Assembly: GCF_003268675.1 (NCBI RefSeq)
Contig: NZ_CP029378.1
Span: forward strand, 1,984,001-2,048,000
Source: Streptomyces bacillaris
GTDB lineage: Bacteria > Actinomycetota > Actinomycetes > Streptomycetales > Streptomycetaceae
DNA: 64,000 bases
Direction: 5' to 3'
The notes below the pieces were generated by a model. That model was not told the DNA's origin, did no database searches, and saw only the letters and a list, made by a program, of their open reading frames with translations. This document shows, piece after piece, positions 1 to 9,718 of this stretch. A program made the translations under genes and the position numbers. The stretch's first letter is position 1; each line of letters starts with the position of its first letter.

Positions 1-500
1 TGGTTGCGCCAGTCCGCGAGGATCGCGGTGCGCAGGGAGGCGACGAGCCCGAGGTCCCCGGCGACGGGCCGGGCGTCCAGCAGCCCGAGCTGCACCTTGA
101 GGTCCTCGCCGGCCGTCCTCCGGGCCTCGCCGGGGGTGCGTACGGAGTGGTCGAGGGCGAGGCCCAGGTCCCAGACCGGGTACCAGACGGCGTCCGCGAG
201 GGCGGCGACGGCGGCCGCGTCGGCGCTGCCGTCGTGGAGCAGGAGCAGGTCGAGGTCGCTGCGCGGGGAGAGTTCGCCGCGGCCGTAGCCCCCGACGGCG
301 ACGAGGGCGGCCCCGCGCACCCCGGCGCGGGTCGCGGCCGCTGTGAACAGGCCGGTGAGCCAGTCGTCGGTGAGCCGGGCGAGGGCCGCACGGCGCGGCG
401 GCCCGGACCGCGCCTCCTGCTGGAGGAGGCGCAGCCGGGCCGCCGCGTAGCCGCTGGGTCCCGAGTCTTCGCTGTCGGTGATCGCTTCGGTGCTCGTCAC
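1..500 (-). CDS. glnD: [Protein-PII] uridylyl/adenylyltransferase GlnD, N-terminal part (cut by window edge)
   Basis: This is the bifunctional nucleotidyltransferase that modifies the T-loop tyrosine of PII proteins in response to nitrogen status; in streptomycetes it adenylylates GlnK. About 166 N-terminal residues are visible. The nucleotidyltransferase signature VAVGGYGRGELSPRSDLDLL is present (about residues 62-81), with the glycine pair and Asp-X-Asp metal ligands intact. The GTG start at 500 is preceded by a GGAAGG ribosome binding site. The gene is the last of an amtB-glnK-glnD group on the same strand, but an unusually long gap of about 390 bp separates it from glnK. The rest of the protein (HD and ACT domains) lies outside the window. 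Confidence 0.93.
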   Translation of the reverse strand, partial: MTSTEAITDSEDSGPSGYAAARLRLLQQEARSGPPRRAALARLTDDWLTGLFTAAATRAGVRGAALVAVGGYGRGELSPRSDLDLLLLHDGSADAAAVAALADAVWYPVWDLGLALDHSVRTPGEARRTAGEDLKVQLGLLDARPVAGDLGLVASLRTAILADWRN

Positions 501-892
501 CCAGGTGCCTTCCGTTTGGCGGGGCCTCGGTCAGGGGCGCCCGTCCGGTGTGCGGGGCCGTCGGTCGGGGGCGTGGGGCCGGGGGCCAGTGCCCTCGGCC
601 GGGACGTCCGGCCAGGAGCCTGTCCCCTCGGCCCGGGGCCGTCGGGCCGGAGCCTTCGGCCGGATCAGCCGGGGCGTCCGGCCGGAGTACGTCCCGGCCA
701 GGCACCCGGGGTCTTGGCCGGAGCGTCCGGCCGAGGCCGGAGCCCCTGGCCGGAGTATGCCCCGGCCAGGCGCCGGGAGCCGGGAGGCGCCGGGAGCCAG
801 AGCCAGGCACCGGGAGGCGCCGGGAGCCCGGAGCCGGACCATGTCCGGCTCGTGGGCCCCGGCCCGGCTTCCGGCTCCGGCAAGCGCCTCCG
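501..892. repeat. glnK-glnD intergenic region with degenerate GC-rich repeats
   Basis: This 392-bp gap inside the nitrogen operon shows no convincing gene. It is made of imperfect GC-rich direct repeats. The 18-mer cgggaggcgccgggagcc occurs at 781-798 and 811-828. A 26-bp unit occurs at 681-706 and 749-774 with three mismatches. Short gtccggcc and ccggcc motifs recur throughout. No rho-independent terminator with a T-run is visible. The repeats may be slippage products, and I cannot say whether they are transcribed through. Confidence 0.6.
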
Positions 893-2580
<1,688 letters not shown>

Positions 2581-2983
2581 CGGCGTCTCCTCGTCGTCGG
2601 AGCGGCCGCGGCGTGCGGGGGAAGGCTGCGGGACCACTGGGAAGGGTGCGGGCCGGTCAGGGGCGTCCGGTGGATCATGGCCGGAGACCGCCTGTGCGCC
2701 ATGAGATTGGCGGAGCGCCGTTTCCGGGGAAGCCGCACGATGTTTCGCGAGCGTGACGAAGAGGTGGTGCGTGTTACGACGGAATGAATCCCGGGTGGCG
2801 GGTCCGGTGCGCTGCCTACCATGCAGCCCATGCCGTACACGGTGTGGCCGAAACGCCGCCGTGTGGACGGATGAGGCCCCTTCGTACGCGAACCGGCCGC
2901 GGCTCCCCTCCGGGTGACCAGGCGATGGGGGAGCCGAGTCGGGCAGTACGGAGAGGTGCCGCGGCCGGGGCCGTGGTGCCGGG
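2581..2983. other. nsdA-amtB intergenic region
   Basis: This 403-bp non-coding stretch lies between the nsdA stop and the amtB start. The only feature I can support is the GlnR-type operator at 2720-2757. A gttac pentamer at 2773-2777 could be an additional half-site. No strong terminator for nsdA is visible. Confidence 0.5.
2720..2757 (-). promoter_or_regulatory. GlnR operator upstream of amtB
   Basis: Read on the minus strand, four 5-mers are spaced by exactly 6 nt: GTCAC-n6-GAAAC-n6-CGGCT-n6-GAAAC. The published GlnR consensus is gTnAC-n6-GaAAC repeated. Three half-sites fit well and the third (CGGCT) is weak. amtB is a classical GlnR target in Streptomyces, and the site lies 140-180 bp upstream of its start codon. 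The site is read directly from sequence; GlnR binding is inferred from the consensus. Confidence 0.75.
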
Positions 2984-4465
2984 TCAGACCGCTTCGGCGG
3001 TCTCCGGCAGCTGTTCGCTGAGCAGATCGGTGAGCCGGGCGACATCGGCGACGTCCCCGAAGTCCCTGGCAGCGGTGTCGACGGTCTTGCGCAGCCGGGT
3101 GTTGACCCGCTCGGAGCGGACCTTCTTGGCGATCTTCAGGGCCTGCCCGGCGAGCACGGTGGACTGCTCGGGCTCGCGCTGGAGGAGATGGACGGTGGCC
3201 ATGCCGATGAGGTTGAGCGCGTAGGAGCGCTGGTGCTCGTCGTCCTCGCCGAACAGCTCGACAGCCTTCGCCATGACGGGCTCGGCGAGCGAGGCGTAGG
3301 TGGGGCTGCGGCCGGCGACATAGGCCAGGTCGCGGTAGGAGTGGGCGTTCTCCCCGTTGAGCTCGGCCTCGGAGAAGAAGCGGATCCAGTCGGGCTCGGG
3401 CTCGCCGTCCAGTCCGGCGTCCAGGAAGGTGTCCTCGGCCATCCGGACCGCCCGCTTGCACTTGCTGGGCTGGCCCATGTTGGCGTACGCGCGGGCCTCC
3501 ATCGCATACAGCATGGCCTGCGTACGGGAGGTGGCGCAGTCGCGGCTGCCGTACTGGGCCAGGTGGATCAGCTCCAGGGCGTCGTCGGGACGGCCCAGGT
3601 GGATCATCTGGCGGCTCATGCTGGAGAGGATGTAGCTGCCGAGCGGCTTGTCCCCGGCCTCCTTGGCGGCGTGCAGGGCGAGCACGAAGTACTTCTGGGC
3701 GGTGGGCTGGAGGCCGACGTCGTAACTCATCCAGCCCGCCAGCTCGGCCAGTTCGGCGGCGCAGCGGAACAGGCGCTTGGAGGTGGGGCCGGGCTGGGGC
3801 TCCTGGAGCAGGTCGGTGACCTCGTGCAGCTGGCCGACGACGGCCTTGCGGCGCAGCCCGCCGCCGCACTGGGCGTCCCACTGCCGGAACATCGTGGTGG
3901 TCGACTCCAGCAGGTCCAGCTCGGGACCGGAGAGGCGGGAGGGCCTGCGGGCGGCGGCCTCCGACTCCGGTTCGCCCGGCCCCTTGGGCGGGACGGGCAC
4001 CAGCCAGCGCTGCATCGGCTCGATGAGGGAGGGGCCGGCGGCCAGCGCGAGCGAGCTGCCGAGGAAGCCCCGCCGGGCGAGCATCAGATCGCTGCGGGAG
4101 AACTCGCTGAGCAGGGCGACGGTCTGCGGGCCCGCCCAGGGCAGGTCGACCCCGGCCACCGAGGGTGACTGGTGGGCGGTGCGCAGGCCGAGGTCCTCGA
4201 CGGCGACGACCGCGCCGAACCGCTCGGAGAACAGTTCGGAGAGGATGCGCGGGATCGGCTCGCGCGGCTGTTCGCCGTCGAGCCAGCGCCGCACCCGGGA
4301 GGTGTCGGTGCTGATGTGGTGGGCGCCCATCTGCCGGGCCCGCCGGTTGACCTGGCGGGCCAGCTCGCCCTTGGACCAGCCGCTGCGCAGGAACCACGAT
4401 CCCAACTGCGCGTTGGGGCGCTTGCCGGTCCCGGCCTCCGCTTCGCCTGCGCCGCTGCCACTCAC
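2984..4465 (-). CDS. nsdA: NsdA, TPR-type negative regulator of sporulation and antibiotic production
   Basis: The 493-residue protein has an N-terminal region that looks like a degenerate helix-turn-helix (about residues 20-75, with GWSKGELARQVNRRARQMG). A long alpha-helical repeat region follows, consistent with tetratricopeptide-like repeats (for example LHAAKEAGDKPLGSYILSSMSRQMIHLGRPDDALELI). Length and position next to amtB-glnK-glnD match S. coelicolor nsdA, whose disruption increases antibiotic production and sporulation. The GTG start at 4465 has a G-rich sequence upstream but no strong ribosome binding site. The assignment rests on recalled synteny and protein character, not on a search. 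Confidence 0.85.
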   Translation of the reverse strand: MSGSGAGEAEAGTGKRPNAQLGSWFLRSGWSKGELARQVNRRARQMGAHHISTDTSRVRRWLDGEQPREPIPRILSELFSERFGAVVAVEDLGLRTAHQSPSVAGVDLPWAGPQTVALLSEFSRSDLMLARRGFLGSSLALAAGPSLIEPMQRWLVPVPPKGPGEPESEAAARRPSRLSGPELDLLESTTTMFRQWDAQCGGGLRRKAVVGQLHEVTDLLQEPQPGPTSKRLFRCAAELAELAGWMSYDVGLQPTAQKYFVLALHAAKEAGDKPLGSYILSSMSRQMIHLGRPDDALELIHLAQYGSRDCATSRTQAMLYAMEARAYANMGQPSKCKRAVRMAEDTFLDAGLDGEPEPDWIRFFSEAELNGENAHSYRDLAYVAGRSPTYASLAEPVMAKAVELFGEDDEHQRSYALNLIGMATVHLLQREPEQSTVLAGQALKIAKKVRSERVNTRLRKTVDTAARDFGDVADVARLTDLLSEQLPETAEAV

Positions 4466-4925
4466 TGGAACGCCCCCATCACGCTGAATCCTCCCCGCCG
4501 AATCTCATCGCGCGAACCGCCGTCAGAAATCTGTGCCCCCATCAGAATGCCGTGCATCGCCGCCGCTCGTACGGGAGTTGCACGGGGTCGAACAGGAAAC
4601 CGGGTTGCCCGGGGCATACCCGTGGCTGCACATTCTCCCAGGGTTCGTGTACCGACGGTAATCCTACGATCACCCCTGCCGCGAGGGGGATTGCGGAAAC
4701 GCCACCATTCGCCACCCCTTCGAATGAACCCGACTGCCGCTCGGCACGCTTGACTTGAGCCACTACGACCGATGGCGAGCGTACGGAAGCACTCGGGGGC
4801 GCATGCACCGCGCCGCACCACCTCGCGCACCACGGCGCACACCACTCGATCGAGTTGCAGCGACGGAGGGCTACCCGAGCGCTCCGGATCGTAACCACCG
4901 ATGAGTCGGACCCGTTGGAGGGGGC
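4466..4925. other. Divergent intergenic region, nsdA / primase-like gene
   Basis: This 460-bp region lies between divergently transcribed genes and must hold both promoters. I see no gene with Streptomyces codon usage here. A TTGACT hexamer at 4750-4755 has no convincing -10 partner. nsdA is a reported BldD target, but I could not find a clear AGTGA/TCAC BldD pair. Confidence 0.4.
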
Positions 4926-5573
4926 ATGGGCTTCACGATCGGCGGCATCCGTGAGAAACGTTCCGGCGTACGGCGGCGCGGCCGCGGCGCCGAGGCCACC
5001 GCGGTGGCCGAGTACACCGGGCTCTGGGGCTGGACCGTGGTGCCCGGCACCCGCGCCCGGGACGGCGCCTGTTCCTGCGGGCAGCCGGCCTGCCCCGCCC
5101 CCGGCGCCCATCCGCTGGGCTTCGCCCGGGAGGTCCCGGCGGGCACCGGCGTCGACGCGGCGGCGGACGCCTGGGGCGAGCCCCCGGGCGCCTCGATGCT
5201 GCTGCCGGTGGGCCGCGCCTTCGACGTGCTGGACGTCGCGGAGCAGGCCGGGCGGCGGGCGCTGGTGCGGCTGGAGCGGATGGGGCTGCCACTGGGCCCG
5301 GTGGCGGTGACGCCGACCGGCCGGGCACAGTTCTTCGTCGCCCCCGGGGCCGCCGCCGAACTGCCCGGCCTGCTCTACCGCATGGGCTGGGACGACGCGG
5401 ACCTGGACCTGCGGGCGCTGGGGCCGGGCACGCACATCACCGCCCCGCCCTCCGACCTCGGCGGCCTCGGCCCGGTCCGCTGGCTGCGGCCGCCGGTGCT
5501 GGACACCGCCGCCGCTCCCCCGCAGGCCCGGCTGCTGCTGGGGACGCTGGCGTACAGCTGCCACCGGTCCTGA
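4926..5573 (+). CDS. Orphan bifunctional primase/polymerase-like domain protein (possibly inactive)
   Basis: The 215-residue protein resembles the N-terminal prim-pol domain found in actinobacterial proteins. The segment GPVAVTPTGRAQFFVAPGA aligns in character with the archaeo-eukaryotic primase segment that reads TpsGGrHlyf in active members. The expected catalytic Asp-X-Asp before it is not obvious; FDVLDV is the closest match. A Cys-rich motif, CSCGQPACPAPGAHP, lies near residue 50 and is typical of the group. The start has a strong GGAGGGGG site. The gene stands alone between nsdA and ftsY, with no helicase or phage gene nearby. The fold call is moderately confident; the cellular role is unknown. 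Confidence 0.65.
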   Translation: MGFTIGGIREKRSGVRRRGRGAEATAVAEYTGLWGWTVVPGTRARDGACSCGQPACPAPGAHPLGFAREVPAGTGVDAAADAWGEPPGASMLLPVGRAFDVLDVAEQAGRRALVRLERMGLPLGPVAVTPTGRAQFFVAPGAAAELPGLLYRMGWDDADLDLRALGPGTHITAPPSDLGGLGPVRWLRPPVLDTAAAPPQARLLLGTLAYSCHRS

Positions 5574-5587
5574 CCGGGAAGCACAAC

Positions 5588-5633
5588 GGCGGACGGGCGG
5601 CGGGCTCCTCGTGGGAGCCGCCGCCCGTCCGCC
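5588..5633. terminator. Bidirectional terminator between primase-like gene and ftsY
   Basis: A stem of about 20 bp (ggcggacgggcggcggctcc against its complement, with one bulged G) and a 4-nt loop lies between two convergent genes. There is no T-run, which is usual for high-GC actinobacteria. Confidence 0.75.
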
Positions 5634-5650
5634 GTACGGGGTGGTGCGCG

Positions 5651-6859
5651 TCAGTCGCCGATCAGGGCGTCCACGAAGGCGCCCGGCTCGAACGGGGCCA
5701 GGTCGTCCGGTCCCTCGCCCAGCCCGATCAGCTTCACCGGGACGCCCAGCTCGCGCTGGACCGCGATGACGATGCCGCCCTTGGCGGTGCCGTCGAGCTT
5801 GGTGAGGACGATGCCGGTGATGTCCACGACCTCCGCGAAGACGCGGGCCTGCACCAGGCCGTTCTGCCCGGTGGTGGCGTCCAGGACGAGCAGCACCTCG
5901 TCCAGCGGACCATGCTTCTCCACGACCCGCTTGACCTTGCCCAGCTCGTCCATGAGCCCGGTCTTGGTGTGCAGCCGGCCGGCGGTGTCGACGAGGACCA
6001 CGTCGGCCCCCTCCGCGATGCCCTCCTTGACCGCGTCGTACGCGATGGAGGCCGGGTCGCCGCCCTCGGGTCCGCGGACCGTACGGGCTCCGACGCGCTC
6101 GCCCCAGGTCTGGAGCTGGTCGGCGGCGGCGGCGCGGAAGGTGTCGGCCGCGCCGAGGACCACGCTGCGGCCGTCCGCGACGAGCACCCGGGCCAGCTTG
6201 CCGGTGGTGGTGGTCTTGCCGGTGCCGTTGACGCCGACGACCATGACGACGCCCGGGGTCTCGGCGCCGCCCTCGGTCCTGACCTCGCGGTCGAGGTCCG
6301 GGCCGAGCAGGGTGATCAGCTCTTCGCGCAGCAGGGCGCGCAGCTCCTCCGGGGTGCGGGTGCCGAGCACGCGGACGCGCTCGCGGAGCCGCTCGACCAG
6401 TTCCTGGGTGGGGGCGACGCCGACGTCGGCGGTGAGGAGGGTGTCCTCGATCTCCTCCCAGGTGTCCTCGTCCAGGTTGTCCCGGGACAGCAGCGTGAGC
6501 AGCCCCTTGCCCAGCGAGTTCTGGGAGCGGGCGAGCCGGGCCCGCAGCCGGACGAGCCGGCCCTCGGTGGGCTCGGGGACCTCCAGCGCCGGGGGCGCCG
6601 GGGTCTCGACGACCGGGGCCTCCTCGGCGGGCGCGGTGGCGTCCGGGAGGCCGACTTCGTCGATGGTGCGCCGCGCTTCGTCGCGCGGCGTCTCGGCCTC
6701 CTCGCCGACCTTCGGCTCGGCGGGAGGAGTGATGGTCGGCGTGGACGGCGGCGGGGGCGGCAGCTTCTTCTTGCGGCTGCCGACCACGAGCCCGCCGACC
6801 AGGCCGACGGCGGCCAGGGCGATGACTACAGCGAGGATGACGATTTCGACGAGTTCCAT
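5651..6859 (-). CDS. ftsY: Signal recognition particle receptor FtsY
   Basis: This SRP receptor GTPase delivers ribosome-nascent-chain complexes to the Sec translocon. The 402 residues begin with a membrane segment (about 4-26) followed by SRKKK, then a Pro/Glu-rich linker to about residue 105. The NG domain follows: G1 GVNGTGKTTTTGKLA, G3 DTAGRL and G4 TKLDG, with the FtsY-type DTFRAAAADQL motif. The ATG at 6859 is chosen because it starts just before the membrane anchor. The N-terminal anchor is typical of actinobacterial FtsY. The gene is convergent with the upstream gene and ends at a shared terminator. Confidence 0.97.
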   Translation of the reverse strand: MELVEIVILAVVIALAAVGLVGGLVVGSRKKKLPPPPPSTPTITPPAEPKVGEEAETPRDEARRTIDEVGLPDATAPAEEAPVVETPAPPALEVPEPTEGRLVRLRARLARSQNSLGKGLLTLLSRDNLDEDTWEEIEDTLLTADVGVAPTQELVERLRERVRVLGTRTPEELRALLREELITLLGPDLDREVRTEGGAETPGVVMVVGVNGTGKTTTTGKLARVLVADGRSVVLGAADTFRAAAADQLQTWGERVGARTVRGPEGGDPASIAYDAVKEGIAEGADVVLVDTAGRLHTKTGLMDELGKVKRVVEKHGPLDEVLLVLDATTGQNGLVQARVFAEVVDITGIVLTKLDGTAKGGIVIAVQRELGVPVKLIGLGEGPDDLAPFEPGAFVDALIGD

Positions 6860-7055
6860 AACCCGTCCAGTATCGGCCACGGCCGCCGCACGGGCACGGC
6901 CCCGCACGCCGCCCGGCGATCCACCGGACGCGGATGCACCTTTTGGCGGTAATGACCGGTCCCGACCCCTCCCCTTCTGACGATCCGTCAGCTACTGTGC
7001 GCCCCGCCGCGCCCCTCAGGCGAGCCCTGCCCGTCCGGCGAAAGGGACACCCGTC

Positions 7056-8036
7056 ATGGCCTTCACCGTGGTCCGGTTCAATCTCGTCGATCCCACAGCC
7101 ACCCCCGTCACCCTCTCGGCCCGCTACCGCGCCGCCCTGGAGATGGCGGCGTACGCGGACGGGCACGGGCTCGACACCGTCCAGACCGAGGAGCACCACG
7201 GGGCGGCGAACTCCTGGCTGCCCTCCCCGTTCACCTTCGCCGGGGCGGTCTTCGGCGCCACCCGGCGGATCGCGGTGACCGTCTCGGCCGTCATCGGGCC
7301 GCTGCACGATCCGCTGCGGCTGGCGGAGGACATCGCGGTGCTGGACCTGCTGAGCGCGGGGCGGCTGGTGACGGTCGCGGGGATCGGCTACCGGCCGGAG
7401 GAGTACGAGCGGGCGGGCGTGGAGTGGGGGCGGCGCGGCCGGCTCCAGGACGAGCTGCTGGAGACGCTGCTCGCGGCGTGGACCGGGGAGCCGTTCCCGT
7501 ACCGGGGCCGTACGGTGCGCGTCACCCCGCGTCCGTACACGCGGCCGCATCCGATGCTGCTGGTCGGCGGCAGCTCGCGGGCGGCGGCGCGGCGGGCGGC
7601 CCGGCTGGGGCTGCCGCTCTTCCCGAGCGCGCATCTGCCGGAGCTGGAGGCGTACTACCGGGAGCGGTGCGCGGTCCACGGGACGGAGGGCTTCTGCGTG
7701 ATGCCCGCGGAGCGCACCCCGCTGCTGCACGTCTCCGAGGACCCGGAGCGTGCGTGGGCGCTGTACGGGGAGCACCTGCTGCACGAGGCGCGGACGTACG
7801 CCTCCTGGCAGTCGAAGGACATCCGCTCGGCGGTGCGGTCGGCGGCCACGACGGTGGCGGAGCTGCGCGAGGAGGGCGTGTACCGGATCGTCACGCCCGG
7901 GGAGCTGGCGGCGCTGGAGGCGGACTCGCTGGTGCTGCATCCGCTCTGCGGCGGGATGCCGGTGGAGGAGGGGTGGCGGAGTCTGCGGCTGTTCTGCGAG
8001 GCGGTGGGAGAGCCCGCTGCCCCGGCTCGGGAGTGA
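7056..8036 (+). CDS. LLM-class flavin-dependent oxidoreductase
   Basis: This is a luciferase-like (bacterial luciferase/F420 reductase superfamily) TIM-barrel monooxygenase or reductase of 326 residues. Family features seen are VQTEEHHGAANSWLPSP near residue 40, the RIAVTVSAVIGPLHDPLRLAEDIAVLDLLSAGRLVTVAGIGYRPEEY segment (about 75-120), and PMLLVGGSSRAAARRAARLGLPLF (about 165-190). The start has an AAAGGGA ribosome binding site. Whether it uses FMN or F420 cannot be told from sequence; F420 is possible because cofC is encoded in this window. The substrate is unknown. Confidence 0.85.
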   Translation: MAFTVVRFNLVDPTATPVTLSARYRAALEMAAYADGHGLDTVQTEEHHGAANSWLPSPFTFAGAVFGATRRIAVTVSAVIGPLHDPLRLAEDIAVLDLLSAGRLVTVAGIGYRPEEYERAGVEWGRRGRLQDELLETLLAAWTGEPFPYRGRTVRVTPRPYTRPHPMLLVGGSSRAAARRAARLGLPLFPSAHLPELEAYYRERCAVHGTEGFCVMPAERTPLLHVSEDPERAWALYGEHLLHEARTYASWQSKDIRSAVRSAATTVAELREEGVYRIVTPGELAALEADSLVLHPLCGGMPVEEGWRSLRLFCEAVGEPAAPARE

Positions 8037-8051
8037 GCCGGGGCAGCGGGC
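8012..8051. terminator. Perfect 17-bp stem terminator overlapping the LLM stop codon
   Basis: The left arm, 8012-8028 (gcccgctgccccggctc), pairs perfectly with 8035-8051 across a 6-nt loop. The left arm is still coding and the TGA at 8034-8036 spans the loop and right arm. It lies between convergent genes and probably serves both. Confidence 0.8.
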
Positions 8052-8072
8052 CGGGGTGCGGGGTAGCGGGGG

Positions 8073-9491
8073 TCAGCCCATCTCCTCCAGCGTCTTGCCC
8101 TTGGTCTCCTTCACGAACTTGAGCACGAAGGGGATGGAGAGCACGGCGAAGCAGGTGTAGATGATGTACGTCCCCGAGAGGTTCCAGTCGGCCAGGCTCG
8201 GGAAGCTGGCGGTGATCGCCCAGTTGGCCATCCACTGCGCGAAGACCGCGACACCGAGGGCGGCGGCCCGCAGCCGGTTGGGGAACATCTCGCCCAGGAA
8301 GACCCAGACGACGACACCCCACGAGAGGGCGAAGAAGAGCACGAACGTGTGGGCGGCGATCAGGGCGACGGCCCCCTGGGTGGTGGGCAGCTTGCCGTCC
8401 ACCAGGTCGGCGGAGAAGGCCCAGGCCTCGACGGCGAGCGCGATCGCCATGCCGACGGAGCCGACGAGGGCGAGCGGGCGGCGGCCCACCCGGTCCACCA
8501 GCACCATCGCGATCACCGTGCCGATGATGTTGATGATCGACGTGGTGAACGAGTAGAAGAACGAGTCGGTCGGGTCGATGCCGACGGACTGCCACAGCGT
8601 GGCCGAGTAGTAGAAGGCCACGTTGATGCCGACGAGCTGCTGGAACATCGACAGGCCGATACCGACCCAGACGATGGGGAGGAAGAAGAAGCGGTTGCCC
8701 AGCAGGTCCTTGAAGGACGACTTGTGCTCGCGGTGCATGGCGGTCTCGATCTCGGCCACGCGGGCGTCGAGGTCGACGCTCCTGCCCTCGACCTCTTCGA
8801 GGATCTTGCGGGCCTGGGCCTTCTTGCCGACCGAGATGAGGAAGCGCGGGGACTCGGGGATGGCGAAGGAGAGGAGCCCGTACAGGATGGCCGGGACGAC
8901 CATCACGCCGAGCATCCACTGCCAGGCCTCCAGGCCCAGGATCTTGCCGCGCTGGTCGCCGTCCGCGATCTGGAGGACGGTGTAGTTGACCAGTTGGGAG
9001 ACGGCGATACCGATGACGATCGCGGCCTGCTGGAAGGAGCCGAGGCGGCCGCGGTAGGCGGGCGGGGAGACCTCCGCGATGTAGGCCGGGCCGATCACGG
9101 AGGCCATGCCGATGGCGAAGCCGCCGACGATGCGCCACATCGCCAGGTCCCAGAGCGCGAACGGCAGGGCGGAGCCGATGGCGCTGGCGGTGAAGAGGAC
9201 CGAGGCGATCCGCATGCAGTAGATGCGGCCGATCCGGTCCGCGATCCGGCCGGCGGTGGCGGCGCCGATCGCACAGCCGATCAGCGCGATGGCGATGACC
9301 TGGGCGAGCGTCCCGGAGCCGATGTCGTAGCGGTCGCGGATGGCTTCGACGGCCCCGTTGATGACGGAGCTGTCGTAGCCGAAGAGGAAGCCGCCCATCG
9401 CCGCGGCCGCCGTGATGAAGATGACATGGCCGAGGTGATCCGGATGGGCCGTCCGGGCCCCGGACTCCGGTCCGTTCGCTGAAGTGGTCAC
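8073..9491 (-). CDS. glcP: MFS sugar transporter, major glucose permease GlcP type
   Basis: This proton-linked major-facilitator sugar porter has 472 residues and about 12 membrane segments. Family motifs are DRIGR after helix 2, PESPRFL before the central loop, QQLVGINVAFYYSATLWQSVG, DRVGRRPL, and the C-terminal KETKGKTLEEM. Position next to smc matches glcP1 of S. coelicolor, the main glucose uptake system required for glucose repression. The GTG at 9491 has AGGAG 6 nt upstream; a nearby ATG is out of frame. The upstream 227 bp should carry the promoter, but I could not identify an operator. Confidence 0.88.
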   Translation of the reverse strand: MTTSANGPESGARTAHPDHLGHVIFITAAAAMGGFLFGYDSSVINGAVEAIRDRYDIGSGTLAQVIAIALIGCAIGAATAGRIADRIGRIYCMRIASVLFTASAIGSALPFALWDLAMWRIVGGFAIGMASVIGPAYIAEVSPPAYRGRLGSFQQAAIVIGIAVSQLVNYTVLQIADGDQRGKILGLEAWQWMLGVMVVPAILYGLLSFAIPESPRFLISVGKKAQARKILEEVEGRSVDLDARVAEIETAMHREHKSSFKDLLGNRFFFLPIVWVGIGLSMFQQLVGINVAFYYSATLWQSVGIDPTDSFFYSFTTSIINIIGTVIAMVLVDRVGRRPLALVGSVGMAIALAVEAWAFSADLVDGKLPTTQGAVALIAAHTFVLFFALSWGVVVWVFLGEMFPNRLRAAALGVAVFAQWMANWAITASFPSLADWNLSGTYIIYTCFAVLSIPFVLKFVKETKGKTLEEMG

Positions 9492-9718
9492 ATGAACTCC
9501 TGATGCCTGGCCGCACGTCAGACGTTGGGGTGAGCCTTCCTAGTGGCGCACACCATGCGGCACGCCACCACCTGAAGGCGAAAACAACTCCGCAGAGGTT
9601 ATGCGTTCAAGAAACGAAGCAAACCAGTGGGGTCGGACCGACGTGTACCCAGGTCGGGCGAGAACGTGCGTCGAACTTCCGACGTTCGCGTGAAGAGTCG
9701 AATGTTTCCGTGGAGGGG

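Noticed and set aside
4552..4758. Small plus-strand frame upstream of the primase-like gene
   Set aside because: Codon usage is not Streptomyces-like, no ribosome binding site, Cys/Arg-rich random translation.
4466..4925. BldD-type operator upstream of nsdA
   Set aside because: nsdA is a reported BldD target, but I could not find a clear AGTGA/TCAC pair with good spacing, so no site is called.
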